64,000 nucleotides of DNA, taken from Adenophora triphylla var. japonica (taxonomy: Eukaryota > Streptophyta > Magnoliopsida > Asterales > Campanulaceae). Below the pieces are notes generated by a model, which searched no databases, was not told where the DNA came from, and saw nothing but the letters and a program-made list of their open reading frames with translations. The position numbers and the translations under genes were made by a program. Positions 49,542-61,260 of this stretch are shown here, piece by piece (position 1 is the stretch's first letter; every line of letters begins with the position of its first letter). The stretch covers positions 62,001-126,000 of the forward strand of contig JAFEMH010002588.1 of NCBI GenBank assembly GCA_022495995.1, read 5' to 3'.

Positions 49542-51046
49542 GGCTCCGTTTGTTTTGCGTAAAACATTTTCCGGAAAATGTTTTCATGTAAAATGATTTC
49601 ATGTAAAAAGGTTTCCTCGTAAAATGTTTTCATGTAAAAAGATTTCCATGTAAAATGTTTTCAGTAAAATATCACTATCTTGTTTTCATTGTTTGGCAAA
49701 TTTGACGAAAATGTTTTCCGAAAATATCACTTTTTTTATTAATTTAAATCAACTTTGGAAACCGCCCCACCCACCCTGCCTACACCCCTACCCACCCCCC
49801 AATTTTTTTTTTTTAATTTTTTAATAAAAAATAAAAAAATTATTTTTTTGGGGGTGTAGGGGGTGTAAAATAAAAAAAAAATTGGGGGTGGGTAGGGGTG
49901 GGGTGGGCGGTTTCCAAAAAAAAAATTTTTTGGGGGGTGGGTGGGGGTGGGGTAGGCAGGGGGGTGGGTGGGGCGGTTTCCAAATTTTTTTTTTTTTGGG
50001 GGGTGGGGTGGGTAGGGGGTGGGGTAGGCAGGGGGTGGTGGGCGGTTTTCAAAAAAAAAAAAATTTTTTGGGGTGGGGGGTGGGGGTGGGGTAGGCAGGG
50101 GTGGGTGGGGCGGTTTCCAAAAAATAAAAAAAAAAAAAATTTTTGGGGGGTGGGTGGGGGTGGGGTAGGCGGGGGTGGGTGGGCGGTTTCCAAAAAAAAT
50201 TAAATTTTTTTTTTTTTTTTTTGGGGGGGGGTAGGGGGTGGGTAGGCATGGGGTGGTGGGTGGGCGGTTTCCAAAAAAAAATTAAAAAATTTTTTTGGGG
50301 GAGGGAGGGTGGGGTGGGGTGGGGTAGGCGGGCGGGTGGGCGGTTTCCAAAAAAATAAATTTTTTTGGGGGGGGATAGGCAAAGGGTGGGGGCGGTTTCC
50401 AAAAAAAAAAAAAAAAAAAAAAATTTGGGGGAGGGTGTGGGGGTGGGGTAGGCGGGGTGGGTGGGCGGTTTCCAAAAAAAAAATAAAAAATTTTTTTTTT
50501 GGGGGTGGGGGTGGGGTGGGTAGGGGTGGGGCAGGCAGGGGGCGGGTGGGGCGGTTTCCAAAAAAAAATTTTGGGGGAGGGTGGGGGTGGGGGGTGGGGC
50601 GGGGTGGGTGGGGCTCCAAAAAAAAAAAATTTTTTTTTTTTTGGGGGTGTGGGGGTGGGGTAGGCGGGGGTGGGTGGGCGGTTTCCAAAAAAAAAAATTT
50701 TTTTTTTTTTTTGGGGGTCAGGTGGGGTGGGTGGGGGCAGTTAAAATTTTTTTTTAATTATTATTATTATTATGTTGTACCGAGCGTAATATGAGTTGTA
50801 CATTAAGGCCAAGAACAAGAGTTGTAAAATGATTTACGAATTTGAAATTGGTAAATCATTTTACAAAGAAAACCTCCTTTTTTTACATCCTTGTAAAATG
50901 TTTTACATTTGACTTTCTTTTACAAGTGGTTACCAAACACTCGAAAGTAGGTAAAACATTTTTCGAAAAACATTTTACTTGAAACAAACACCCGAAAACA
51001 AGGAAAACATTTTTCGGAAAATGTTTTACATGAAACAAACGGAGCC
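49542..51046. mobile_element. PIF/Harbinger-like non-autonomous element
   Basis: The termini are GGCTCCGTTTGTTTTGCGTA and, in reverse complement, GGCTCCGTTTGTTTCATGTA. TAA is present on both sides (49539-49541, 51047-51049), consistent with the 3-bp TTA/TAA target of this superfamily. Subterminal repeats of AAAACATTTTCCGGAAAATG and TTTTCATGTAAAATG lie at both ends. The middle is almost entirely a G-rich minisatellite. No transposase is present. Confidence 0.8.
49840..50745. repeat. G-rich minisatellite inside the Harbinger-like element
   Basis: About 14-16 units of roughly 50-70 bp alternate GGGCGGTTTCC, an A/T-run hinge (AAAAAAATTTTTT) and GGGGTGGGTGGGGGTGGGGT. Unit length varies mostly in the homopolymer runs. 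The many GGG tracts on the plus strand are candidate G-quadruplexes. Long Pro-rich and Gly-rich frames are by-products. Confidence 0.92.
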
Positions 51047-51153
51047 TAAGTTGAGGAACAAAGACAAATAATATTGTAATTATAGATTTACTCCATCCCT
51101 CCCAAAATAAATGTTGCATTTAACTTGACAAATAATAAGCGTGATCATACATA

Positions 51154-51590
51154 CTCCCTCCGTCCCATTAATAGCTTCACTTTTTGCCAAAACGAGTGTC
51201 CCGTTTAAAGCTTCACCTTTCCTAAAATGGCAAAGAATCTTTACTATCACAATATTTTGAGGGAAACTAGTTTCTCCCTAAGTTATAGAAAGTCCTGTTT
51301 TTTTAAACTGCTCTTAAATTCGTCAAATATTTGCAAGTTGAAAAAAATTGGACTTTTTATAATTTATGGAGAAACTGATTTCTCCCAAAACTTACTCCTT
51401 TACTATTCCACCCACTCATTCTCTCTCCTATTTTATTATTACACTCACAACATTTTTCAAATTTACTATTTCCTCCACTCATTCTCTCTCCTATTTTACT
51501 ATTACACTCGCAACATTTTCTCCACTCATCAATTTCCTTAATTTGCGTGTCCACACCAAAAGGGTGAAGCAATTACCGGGATGGAGGGAG
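51154..51590. mobile_element. Stowaway MITE interrupted by another MITE
   Basis: It begins CTCCCTCCGTCCC and ends with GGGATGGAGGGAG, with TA on both sides (51152-51153, 51591-51592). Without the insert it is about 280 bp and aligns with 246-513, sharing TTTCTCCACTC-type internal segments (CTTTACTATT, CTCATTCTCTCTCCTATTTT). Confidence 0.92.
51248..51397. mobile_element. 150-bp MULE-type MITE inside the Stowaway
   Basis: The termini are CACAATATTTTGAGGGAAAC and, in reverse complement, GAGTAAGTTTTGGGAGAAAT. An exact 9-bp duplication CTTTACTAT flanks it (51239-51247, 51398-51406). The uninterrupted Stowaway at 246-513 has one copy of that word at the same place, so the empty site is visible in this window. 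It is similar to 39193-39343. Confidence 0.95.
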
Positions 51591-51611
51591 TATATATATA
51601 TATAGGGATTT

Positions 51612-51771
51612 GTTAGGATACCCACAGTAGGAGTACCTTAACGACTAACTCATTTTTTTGTTGACTAAAATGCCCCTTCATCTTGTACATGAACTAAAAA
51701 TAAAGAAGGAGTATTTTAGGCAGCGAAAAATTGGGTTATTTGTTAAGGTACTCCTACTTTGGGTATCCTAA
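51612..51771. mobile_element. Foldback MITE, full copy
   Basis: The left arm TTAGGATACCCACAGTAGGA plus GTACCTTAAC is complementary to the right arm (GTTAAGGTACTCCTACTTTG plus GGTATCCTAA). It is bordered by TA repeats. A right-truncated second copy follows at 51785-51905 (TTATGATACCCACAGTAGGA to GTATTTTAGGCAAC). Superfamily unclear. Confidence 0.78.
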
Positions 51772-51905
51772 TATATATATATGGGATTTGTTATGATACC
51801 CACAGTAGGAGTACCTTAACAACTAACTCATTGTTTGTTAACTAAAATGTCCCTTCATCTTGTACATGAACTAAAAATAAAGAGGGAGTATTTTAGGCAA
51901 CAAGT

Positions 51906-52330
51906 AGTCACTAATATAATCATCTGAGAGCTGAGTTCACTATAATTAAGATGGACACATTCGAGTGGAAAGAAAGAAGCCTAACCAGCAGGAAAGATTT
52001 TAGAGTGCTAGTGGCAATATGTTCAGCAAGCAAATATTTGGTGAGACTTGAGAGAAGAGATTTTCCATAATGAGTCATATTTGGTAGATAAATCTGAGAA
52101 GCTAGTCTTTTTTCTGTCCAATCTGACGTCAATACAGCAATGCCTAATGGAAGATGCGCTTCAAATGCTTCAAGATCTTCACACCCTGATACGTCAAGAA
52201 TTTTCAGTTGAGGAAGGTGAAAGAAGCCTTCAGGTAAATACTTGAACTGGTTATAACTAAGATTTAATTCTTCCAAAGAGGACAAGGGGCTCAAATCAGC
52301 AGGAATCTCCCCGGTTTTCGGTATCGATCT
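51906..52330 (-). pseudogene. LRR fragment of a resistance-type gene
   Basis: Reading minus from about 52330, the peptide has IPADLSPLSSLEELNLSYNQ, FKYLPEGFFHLPQLKILDVS and GCEDLEAFEAHLPLGIAVL. These are leucine-rich repeats of the kind found at the C-terminal side of TIR-NBS-LRR immune receptors. It is open to 51920 but loses LRR character after TEKRLASQIYLPNM. No NB-ARC or TIR sequence is present nearby. A second LRR piece lies at 52760-52880, separated by foreign sequence, so this is a relic. Confidence 0.7.
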
Positions 52331-52720
52331 ACCTGGTCTTCCGGTCCCAACACCTACAATAACCCGCCCTCGCCCCGCGGAGGATGTTGCATATAAGGCT
52401 GCCAAATGGAGTCCTAAGCTATTTTCCGCGAGCCTCCGGTAGTAGGTCGTAGAGCCGAGACAGCGACGGGTTCTCTGCCCCTGCGGACGAAAGCAAGTAC
52501 CTATTCAAATCCGGCTTGCCAGCAGCCGGTGACATTTTCCCCGGAAAAAGCTCGGGCTCGCTTACGTAAAGTAGAAGTAGATCATCTGGATAATATACGG
52601 CTTCGTCTTGATCACTTGTCAGATTGCAGTACTCAGGAAATAAAAGGCCTTACTGAACAAAAGCTTAGTAATAGAGGATGCTCTAAACAAAACCTTGAGG
52701 AATCAGGACATAATTTCGAC
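52331..52720. other. GC-richer insert of unknown origin between LRR pieces
   Basis: It splits the LRR relic and has a base composition unlike its AT-rich neighbours (52330-52560). A plus-strand open frame at 52529-52816 (EKARARLRKVEVDHLDNIRL) has no family I recognise. Organellar origin or a captured gene fragment are both possible. Confidence 0.4.
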
Positions 52721-52900
52721 AACACTGAAGGCAGCACTTCCTTGCATCCACCAATGGAGAAGGTTTTGAGGTTCTTCAGAAGACCCAGAAGACCCATGGA
52801 GGAGGGTGTTCTCTGATTTGAGTACCATCTAACCAAAGCTTCTCTAAACTATGGAACTGTCCCAGGCTCATGAGACTTATTAGTCTACTGCACAATGTTA
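52721..52900 (-). pseudogene. Second LRR fragment of the same relic
   Basis: Reading minus: SLMSLGQFHSLEKLWLDGTQ, then IREHPPSMGLLGLLKNLKTF and SIGGCKE after one frame change near 52800. It precedes the 52330-51906 fragment in the normal order of LRRs. It is fused on its other side to LINE-derived sequence. Confidence 0.65.
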
Positions 52901-52949
52901 GATGATGCTGGCAGTTCTTCAATTGATGTACCATCCAAAAATTGGTATT

Positions 52950-53222
52950 CAGATCAACATCACGAAGGCAGAAAATCTTGACACGCTGCTTCCAATACGC
53001 GTTTTCCCGCATGAGACTATCTGCGAGACGGCGTTGATACAAGCCAAGTTGTAGGGCTAAAGCTTCATCCTGACAAAAATGTAGGCACTGAATTGCTGCT
53101 TCACATAGAGCCTTGTCATGCTGGAAGAAAGAATACAATTGCCTTCCCCATTGAGATAAATCTACCGAGAGGGACTGGAGCTTGTCTCGAACAAAAGGAA
53201 AAGAAAGCTTTCTTTGTTGCAT
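52950..53222 (-). pseudogene. LINE (non-LTR retrotransposon) fragment
   Basis: Reading minus from ATG 53222, RRLADSLMRENAYWKQRVKI and FCLRDVDLNTNFW correspond to the segment between endonuclease and reverse transcriptase in plant LINEs, where the usual pattern is EE.YW.QRAK..WL..GD.NT.FFH. Only about 90 residues remain. No endonuclease or polymerase core is present. Confidence 0.65.
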
Positions 53223-53308
53223 ATCTATTTGCTACAATATAAGTATAATCTATTGATATCTAATCTCCCGTTCATATGACAGGGGTTGATTTTTAAATGG
53301 TTATTGAT

Positions 53309-56300
53309 TTACCAAAAATCTAGGCAAGAGCACTGACCATCTTTGAAATGGTGAAATCGGTTCCTATCCCTGACAACAATTTCTCGATCATAAGCCCTTG
53401 ATATCAACTTTGTGACATAGTGACAGTCCTGGCATACTCTCAAGTTTTTGACAATTCTGATAACTATATCTAATGTGCCTTGGTGTAAAAATCCATACGC
53501 AATGGCAAGTTTTTCACTGTGAACTGATAAAGCGTGCTCCTTTTCTTCTTCTTCTATATCAAGCAAGACTTCCTCGGTAGCTGGCGAATATCCAAATGTA
53601 CTCAGTCGCTTTGATATCTCGTACCACTTGTCATAAATCTGGGTTGAATCGGGGTGAGACAAATCCCCAGCAACAAACCTGTGCACAGTCCCTTTAACCT
53701 CAATCATGCTTGCCCCTGGCACCTTTGCAACCCCTTTTGTTTTCATCAGATTCCTCACATTTCTTGCATCATCCCAACGTCTTTCAGCAGCATATATATT
53801 TGAGAGAAGGATGTATCTGAAGCAAGAAGTTAAAAACAGATTAAGACATTGGGGGAATGGAAGGAGTAATTATGGCGCATTAGCGATTTCTCAAGCTAAT
53901 TTTATAGTTTCATTAACTGAGATCCCTAACGAAAGAGAACTCAAATCTACTTATGGGGAACAGGAACACTATGAGGCCTCAGGGTAGAGGATTTAATTAG
54001 ATATATAGTATGCCTAGGCGCAAGCCTAGCTCTATCATTAATAATAAATCAGAACTTCAATTTGATTAACAGTATTTGGGTATTTGACAACTTCTATTTC
54101 TAGATAAAAAGAACTTTATTAATTGGATCAAGAACATGATGTACAAAACAGAGAATAAGCCATCTACTAAAGTCAGTACACACAAATAAATAAATGAAGA
54201 TAAGAAAGCCGAAACTCAGATAGAAGCATAAAAGAATAAGCTCTCCGCACTTGTGACCGTAATATACGATAATTCCTCTCCCTACATATTCCCCACAAAG
54301 TAGTGCTCTCCAAAACCCAAACACTTTACTGTAATGAAGGCCTCACTGATTCAGGACAAACCCACTTTTGACTTTAAATATCAAACATGGGGCACCATAA
54401 TTAGCAAGAAATTTGACATTACAGAAATAGAGTCTCATCATGTTTTCAACACATGAGCGAATCAGGAGAGATGGCCTTCTTCAGCCTATGCCTTTGGCGC
54501 CAATCATTAGTGTTTAACCAGTTCAGCATTAGGGCACAGACAAATCTCTTTAAACTTATGCAGAACCTTGGAGTTCCAAATGAAAGGAGCTCTATGAGAG
54601 GTGCAAGGTGATCGAGAAGTATAAAAAAAATCATGAAGAATTGAAAAGACCCAATAATCAATCAGAATCAAGACTTCCTGAGCTTCACTGTCATTTATAT
54701 TTCTAAGAAAATGAAAATACCAGGAAAAGGTATCATTGTCCCAGACTAGAAACCTGATAGCAGAAAGTCTAAACAACAAAGAGAAGAAGTGCAAAGCGGA
54801 TATGCCCCGACTCAAAGATCGTCCTGAAACCAGAAAAGTTCAGATTGGAGACAACATAACGAATCATGGATGAATTTATATGGGCTTGCATATACAATCG
54901 GTGGAGGGGTAATATTAATTCCATCCATTCCTCTGAGCACGGAGCTTACTCCTAATAAATTTGTGATTTAAGGAATGAGGTTCCAGAAGGGAAATGCCAC
55001 AATCACTTACGGGTAGGGCAGTGTTCTCTGAAATTGGATTCCCGATCCCTAAACGGCCTTCATCCTTCGATCTACACACGTCGGCTCAAATTCATGGAGG
55101 TATGCCAAAACATAACATTTTTCGAATATGTGGAAATTAAGGGTAGCAGGAGCGTCGTGGGATTGTGGGATTAGTAAAGAGAGAGGAGGTGGTGGGGGGA
55201 CAGCCTGGTCGAAGAGAGATGAACCACGTTAGCATGGTTAATGTAAGAGAGAGGAGATTTCCTGTATTAACCTTGATATCCATTCAACAATATTGATTAA
55301 TCTATTCTAGACCACATAATGCCATTCTCATCTTAATCTTAAGTAATAAGCCTGCTAAGAACTAAATAGACGCTAAAAATCAATTTAGGAATGAAGAGAA
55401 AAGCAAAAAAACTACTCACCGACCACTATGATGTGGTTGCAGATCAAGAAGATGCTTTCCAACAACTTCACCCACCTCAGCATTCCTATGAATTCGGCAT
55501 CCCCCCAGCAAGGCGCCCCATGCACAAGCATTGGGCTCCATAGGCATGGTCGCAATGAGGCCAAAGGCCTCTTCCAGTTTCCCAGCCCGAGCAAGAAGAT
55601 CGATAACGCAACCATAATGCTCGACCTTGGGGTCAATATGGTACATACTGCTCATGCAAGCCAACATATCCTCGCCTTCCTCAGTCATCCCACTATGACG
55701 AAATGCACTAAGCATAGCCACAAAAGTTATGTCATTTGGTGCCACTCCTTCCTCTTGCATATTCTTAAAAAGACGTTGAGCCACCTTAGTATGTCCGTGC
55801 ATGGCCATGCCAGTTATTATGGTATTCCAAGCTAGAACATCTTTTGATTCGATCGAATAAAACACTTCTGCAGCACGAGAAATGCATCCACATTTAGCAT
55901 ACATGTCTACCAATGCAGTGCCAACAATTGAATTTATCACAATTTTATGATCACCGATGAAGGAATGCAACCTCACTCCTTGATCCAAAGCACCCAAATG
56001 ACCAACTGCTGATAATAGGCTGACAACAGTAGGCTCAGTTGGTCGTATTCTCAGGGACCTCATTTTATCAAACAAAGCAAGAGCCCTGTTAGATTTCCCG
56101 CTCTGAGCATAACAACCTAACATTGCGTTCCACGAAATGACATCTCTATGAGGCATCTCATTAAACATTTTAAGCGCTTCATCTACATATCCGCATTTAA
56201 CATATCCCGCTAGCATTGAATTCCATGAAACAACATTCTTGTCAGGCATTTCATCAAACAGCTTCTTCGCTTCAACAATATTCCCAATAATCCCATATCC

Positions 56301-56969
56301 ATTGATCATAGTGTTCCATGAAATCACATCCCTACTCACCATCCTGTCAAATAAATCCCTAGCAACCACGATTTCACCACATTTTACATACCCATCAATC
56401 ATCGAATTCCAACAAACGGTGTCACTCACGGAACACATATCAAACAGTTGCCGTGCATCACTCAAATGTCTGCCATTTGAATAGAAACAAATCAGTGAGC
56501 TCAATATATAAGAATCAGACTCCAACCCACATTTAACAACATGGGTATGAACTAAAATTCCAAATTGAACACTTGACAACTCATTGCAAGCTTTAACCAC
56601 AAATGGGAAAGTCAATTCATTGGGTTTCACACCATTTTGTAGCATATTTTGGAAGAGTAAAACAGCTTCCAGATTCTGTTTGTTTGATACTGCACATCCT
56701 CTAATGACACCATTGTAAATTGATAGTGATGGGTTTTGGAGATGGCTGAAGATGGATTTTGCATAAGTTAGACTTCCATGGGGTGAAACTGCACAAAACG
56801 AAACTAATTTGGAGAGTTCAATTGAGGTCTCAGAGGGAAAAAAAGTATGATCTGTGATTATTTGGGCATGGATTTGTTTGAGGTGAGTTAAGTTCTTGCA
56901 TTTGTTAATCAGGTGAATTATGAAAGGAGTTGACAATTGGTTTAAGACTGCAATTGGCTTATTTATCAT
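53309..56969 (-). CDS. PLS-class pentatricopeptide repeat protein with DYW domain
   Basis: Two exons: 56969-55420 and 53816-53309, with a 1,603-bp GT-AG intron (donor GTGAGTAG, acceptor CTTCAG). Joined length is 2,058 bases, 685 residues, in frame across the join (HHSGRYILLSNIYA). About a dozen PPR motifs run from residue 50 to about 480 (CWNSMIDGYVKCGEIVVARD, SWNTMINGYGIIGNIVEAKK, ALVDMYAKCGCISRAAEVF). E and E+ regions follow (MEPNACAWGALLGGCRIHRN). The C-terminal DYW deaminase has the zinc and catalytic signatures HSEKLAIAYGFL and CQDCHYVTKLIS. It ends CSCLDFW, so the terminal tripeptide is DFW rather than DYW. Such proteins bind organellar RNA and edit C to U in plastids or mitochondria. 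The N-terminus has no obvious transit peptide by eye. No frameshift or stop was seen, so it is probably functional. Confidence 0.93.
53817..55419 (-). other. Intron of the PPR gene
   Basis: Most DYW-class PPR genes have no intron, so a 1.6-kb intron near the E domain is unusual. The intron has no recognisable gene. Small open frames at 54446-54815 (minus) show no family match. Confidence 0.85.
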
Positions 56970-58139
56970 CAGAATAAAAATAAAGTGTTCAAATCTGGAG
57001 TTCCTAAATCATGAACATCTCCGTGGGGAGAGAGAGATAAAATCATCGACCATCATTACCAACTGTAGAGATTTCGGAGAAGAAGAGTAGAATGCGAAGT
57101 TGGTTAGGAGATTTTTGAGAAGATGAACTAGTCTTGTTGTTTGGCGGCGGGGAAATCACGCCAAAGTTGCAACGTAGCACCTAAAGTTTTATTTTTTGCA
57201 ATTTAATATATTATGTTCACACTTTGTGGTAATCAGAAGCAATTTTGGATGACCGTTAACTTTACTAACTTTACTGAACGGATCCCATTGCACGTGCAGC
57301 TCACATGATTTTTTAAGGACAAAAATGTCTTTTCCACTTACACGTGACATGCATGTGACTCCTCCATGAAAATATAAGGACTGAAATGTTAAAAGTTAAA
57401 ACACTATGCTTAGAAATCTTATTTCATAAATAGAAAGGGCTAAAATTAAATATTAAAAATTAAAAATCCTAATTCAAAAACCAAAATATGTTCATTATCC
57501 CTGCCCTTCCCCATCATCTTTCGGATTCCTACAGCCACCGGCCCACCCTTTCACCATTCCTCCTCTCTTCCCCGAACACCACCGGTGCCGTCCCCATCAT
57601 AACCCACCCATCAACAACCTCTGTTTGAAACTCCTCCCCGTTCCTCCCTTTTTCCTCGGTCTTACCCACTTCCCCCTTCCGTTCTCTTATTCTCTCTCAC
57701 CCAGCTCTGCCTCACCACCTCCTCAGCTCCTTCCCCTTCATCAACTCTTCTTCCTCACTCACCCACCCCAACCCTTTCCACCCATCTCTACAGTTCTCTC
57801 TCTCTCTCTCTGCTACTTCTTCTACCTTCAATGTATACCCAATTGAGTTTCTGTAAGTCAATGATCAGAGCAGAGGGGTAGGCATACATAGGTATTAAGT
57901 TGGTTGAGCAATTTTTTTTTTTTTTGCTTGGTTGTCGAATTAAGGTAAAAGGTGAAAAAAGTGATGTGTTGTGAGTGTAGATGGGTTGGGTAGGAGAGAG
58001 AAAGCGGAGTAAGTGGGTAATGGTTGTGAGTAGAGACAAGTGGGTCCCATTTTCATTTTGAAAAAATTGCAGATTATTGTGGAACGCTTAAAAGGTGTCT
58101 TTTTTCAGATTATCGTGAGACGAAGGGAGTATATATATA
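56970..58139. promoter_or_regulatory. Upstream region of the PPR gene
   Basis: The 5' leader probably covers 56970-57170 (minus transcription). A C/T-rich tract (57520-57830) with a CT run at 57797-57811 follows. A Stowaway-like end (GACGAAGGGAGTA) near 58118 has no partner. Specific promoter motifs could not be assigned with confidence. Confidence 0.4.
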
Positions 58140-59480
58140 TGTACAAGTTTTGGAATTCTAACTATATTTATCATCTAAATAATAGAAAATGATATTTATA
58201 ATAATAATAATAGAATAAGAAACTAAATATTTGTTGTACCTTTATCATGCCCCCGCAAGATATACAATCAATAAGAGAGTCTAATCTTGAACATAATTTC
58301 ATGAAAGTGAGCTTGATCAAGCAGCGTTGTGAAGCTATTATTAGGTTGAACTTTGTTGTAGATGTGGGGTCAATCATGAATTTGTTCTTAGAGCATTTGA
58401 AGAGAAGAATATCATATAGGGGGAGAAGAAGACTTTATATTTGGTAAGAAGTTAGAAAAGTGAGAGAAATATTTGACAAGATATTTGAGAAATATTTACA
58501 TATTATAGAGAGAAAATATTGGAAGAAATATTTGATACAGATATGAGAAGAAATTGACAAGAATCTGGGAAAAAAACGATTTATGAAGATAATTTATAAA
58601 GATGACAATAGCTTAAAGAAAAAGAGAATAAATTTAACCCAACTTAGTTTTAAGATTGGGAACGAAAATTTAAAATTTAAGAATTTAAGAAGGGAAGAAG
58701 CAATACGCAACATGACATTGAGATGGGTGAAATTTTAGAAAAGAGAAGAATTAAGTAGAAAAATATTGGAGTAAGATATTTGAGAAAAAAAAATTATAAG
58801 GAAGAAGAAGAAGAAGAGTTTGGGATTTTTATTTAGAAGGGAGTAATAAGTGTATTAAAAGTAAGCAAGAAGAACGCCGTAGGAAAAAATTAGGGTTGGG
58901 CATAAGAGGAGTGACAAGATCTTGAGAAAAGAAGAAGATGAAGATGGAGGGGAAAGAAGAGATTAGTGGCAGCCATAGGTAATTAGTTGAGAGGGATGAA
59001 GAAGAGATAAAAAGCAGATTAGGGTTTCGGCCAAAGGAAAGAGTAATAATCAATGGGGAGGAGTTTAGTGGTTCGAGCATGAGAGGAGAAGTGTCGATAA
59101 TAAGGAAGAAGAAGACGGAGGGGGAGGAAGAGATTAGTGGCGGTCATAGGAGGCGGACCGAGATTTATGTGGTGAGTGGTGGAAGTGGTGGTGGTGTTAA
59201 GGTAGTGAGAGAAAGATATATTTGGTGGTGAAGGGTCATTATAGATCTATGTTTTGATACCATAATAGAATAATGGATGATATACGAAGTCAATTCATAC
59301 ATGTAGAGAGGAAAATAATATGACTCAAATTTTATTATTAACAATGTATGAATATATATACATGAACGTCTTGGAGTACAGACTTTAGAATTCTAACTAT
59401 AATTACAATCTACATAATAAGAAATGATATATACAAGACTAATAGAATTAGGAAACTAAATATTTGTTATATCTCTATCA
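58140..59480 (-). mobile_element. Small non-autonomous Copia-type LTR element
   Basis: Direct repeats 58140-58247 (truncated) and 59274-59480 share ATTCTAACTATA, AACTAAATATTTGTT and the end ATCA. On the minus strand the right copy is followed by TGGTATCA (59255-59262), the initiator-Met tRNA primer motif. The left copy is preceded by TCTTGCGGGGGCA, a polypurine tract. The interior of about 1 kb (58248-59254) is purine-rich with no pol motif. Size and structure fit a TRIM-like or deletion-derivative element. The outer part of the left LTR is lost next to an AT run. Confidence 0.7.
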
Positions 59481-61080
59481 CTTGAAACTTTGAAAATGAG
59501 GGGCCACTTCGGATCCGGGGCCTGTGCGTGGTTGAAATTTTTTCCTGCTATAAGATGTAAGTTATGTTACTATAATAATATGTAACTCATGTTATTATAT
59601 AAATTCTACATGAAATGCGAAAATATAATGTGTTATTAAATAATGTAATTATGTATACTCAGTGATGTAACTCATATTATAGTAGAGTGAGGGATGTGCT
59701 TCTATCCATTCATATGATATACTTTTAAACTTATTTGATGCTCAATCTTAGGTGCTTTAATAGTTTTCTGAAGTATTTATGAGTACATGTAATAGAAGGA
59801 GGAAGCCATGGATTATGATATTAAAGAGTACAAAAAGGAATGATCAATAGCGAAGCTGCAAAGCAGGCAAGAATATAAATAACAGAAGTACAAGAAATAT
59901 GTGACCATGAGCAACTAAGACCAATATATAGTACTCAAAGATAGCTTTCCAACAATATGTGGCACGTTCAAATCGGAGTCCGTATGAAAAAGTTGTAACC
60001 TTCGTATGTTTGTCGAGAAAGGTACCGCAAACCAAGAAAGAGGGCGACGCACACATGCAAAGAGGAGGCTGCTCAAACTCCTATAGTACTTGGGCGGCCG
60101 CACACACTATTGTTGGGAGGCCGCACACCCCCTCGGCACAGCAACTTCAAATTTCCAAATTTCGCAAGAATTTGGTGATTGTTTCCATACTTTTTGCCCT
60201 TTTCACCCTATTATAAATAGAACAACTCTAGCCACTTTTATGGCTATATTTTATTATATGTTTTACTCTAATTTTTGAGAATTGTAAACAAGGATTCAAG
60301 ACTTAGGATCCAGGTTTTTATGTCAATTTAGTTATTTCTTTGTCTTTGTTTCTATGATAATGAGTAGCTAATTTCTATAAATTCATGGGTTAGATGTAAA
60401 CAATACCATATCTCTAAGATTTATGTTTTAATTCTTCCATTCAATCTTGTTTTAGTTCTACAAAGTATTCTTAATTCAATGTTTTAGAGTTGCAACTTTA
60501 AGTTAAGATGATTTTGGCCCTTTAACTATTGTATTAATTGGATCATTCATTTTGGGTGATTAATACATTGATCACTACTTTGTTGAATAAATCTAATTGA
60601 AGCCGTAATAGAATTCAAAAGAATTTAGGTTTATATAATTCTTGAGTATTTAATTTTTTCTTCGCATGTTATGTAGCCGTGATAGAATACATAATATAAA
60701 GGGAATCATATGATTGCAATCCGGCCACCTAACCGTCTCAATCATTACTTTTGTGAATGAACCCTAAAATAAGATTGACATCCTTGATTATAAAAATAGT
60801 ATAAATTGAAGGTATTGTGAGGTCCAGCCTGTGATTCTTCTCGTAATCCGATTTACCTAATGTTTTCAATTGTTCCTCTAGTATACTAGTTTTAAATTGC
60901 TTTAGTAATTAGACAAAAATACAATCAAGAATAAGTCGTTTTATTTTTTGTTTACAATTAAAAGTCGAATTGTTGAGAACACAATTTCCTATGGATTCGA
61001 CCCTTACTTGTGTATATTACTAAATCGATCACTAGTGCACTTGATAGGTATTTATAACAAGTGGGTTTTTACTTAATCAA
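59481..61080 (+). repeat. Candidate LTR region of an Athila-like element
   Basis: The right boundary is set by the primer site at 61084. A TATA box TATAAATA lies at 60212-60219. Upstream, GATAGCTTTCCAACAATATG and CAAATCGGAGTCCG (59941-59983) are words common in the U3 of plant Ty3 LTRs. The left boundary is unknown, since no second LTR is present for comparison. 59481-59800 may be older flank. Confidence 0.5.
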
Positions 61081-61083
61081 GTT

Positions 61084-61103
61084 TTTGGCGCCATTGTTGG
61101 GGA
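61084..61103 (+). promoter_or_regulatory. Primer binding site (tRNA-Asp) of the Athila-like element
   Basis: TTTGGCGCCATTGTTGGGGA matches the plant tRNA-Asp primer consensus (TGGCGCCGTTGCCGGGGA) at all but two positions. Confidence 0.75.
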
Positions 61104-61260
61104 CTTGTATGTGATCCACATTTTAATTTTTAGTAGTGTAAATAAGTTTTCTTTTGTTTTTTTTTTGTCTTATTTTTTTTTTGTTAGATTTTTTTTTAAA
61201 AAATATTTCTTTATTTCATATAAAATTAATGTGTGATATACTTTTAAAGGGAAGTATGGA

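Noticed and set aside
49840..50800. Pro-rich and Gly-rich open frames
   Set aside because: They are by-products of the G-rich minisatellite in several frames and on both strands.
54100..54815. Minus-strand open frames in the PPR intron
   Set aside because: No domain, poor coding character, and located in an intron.
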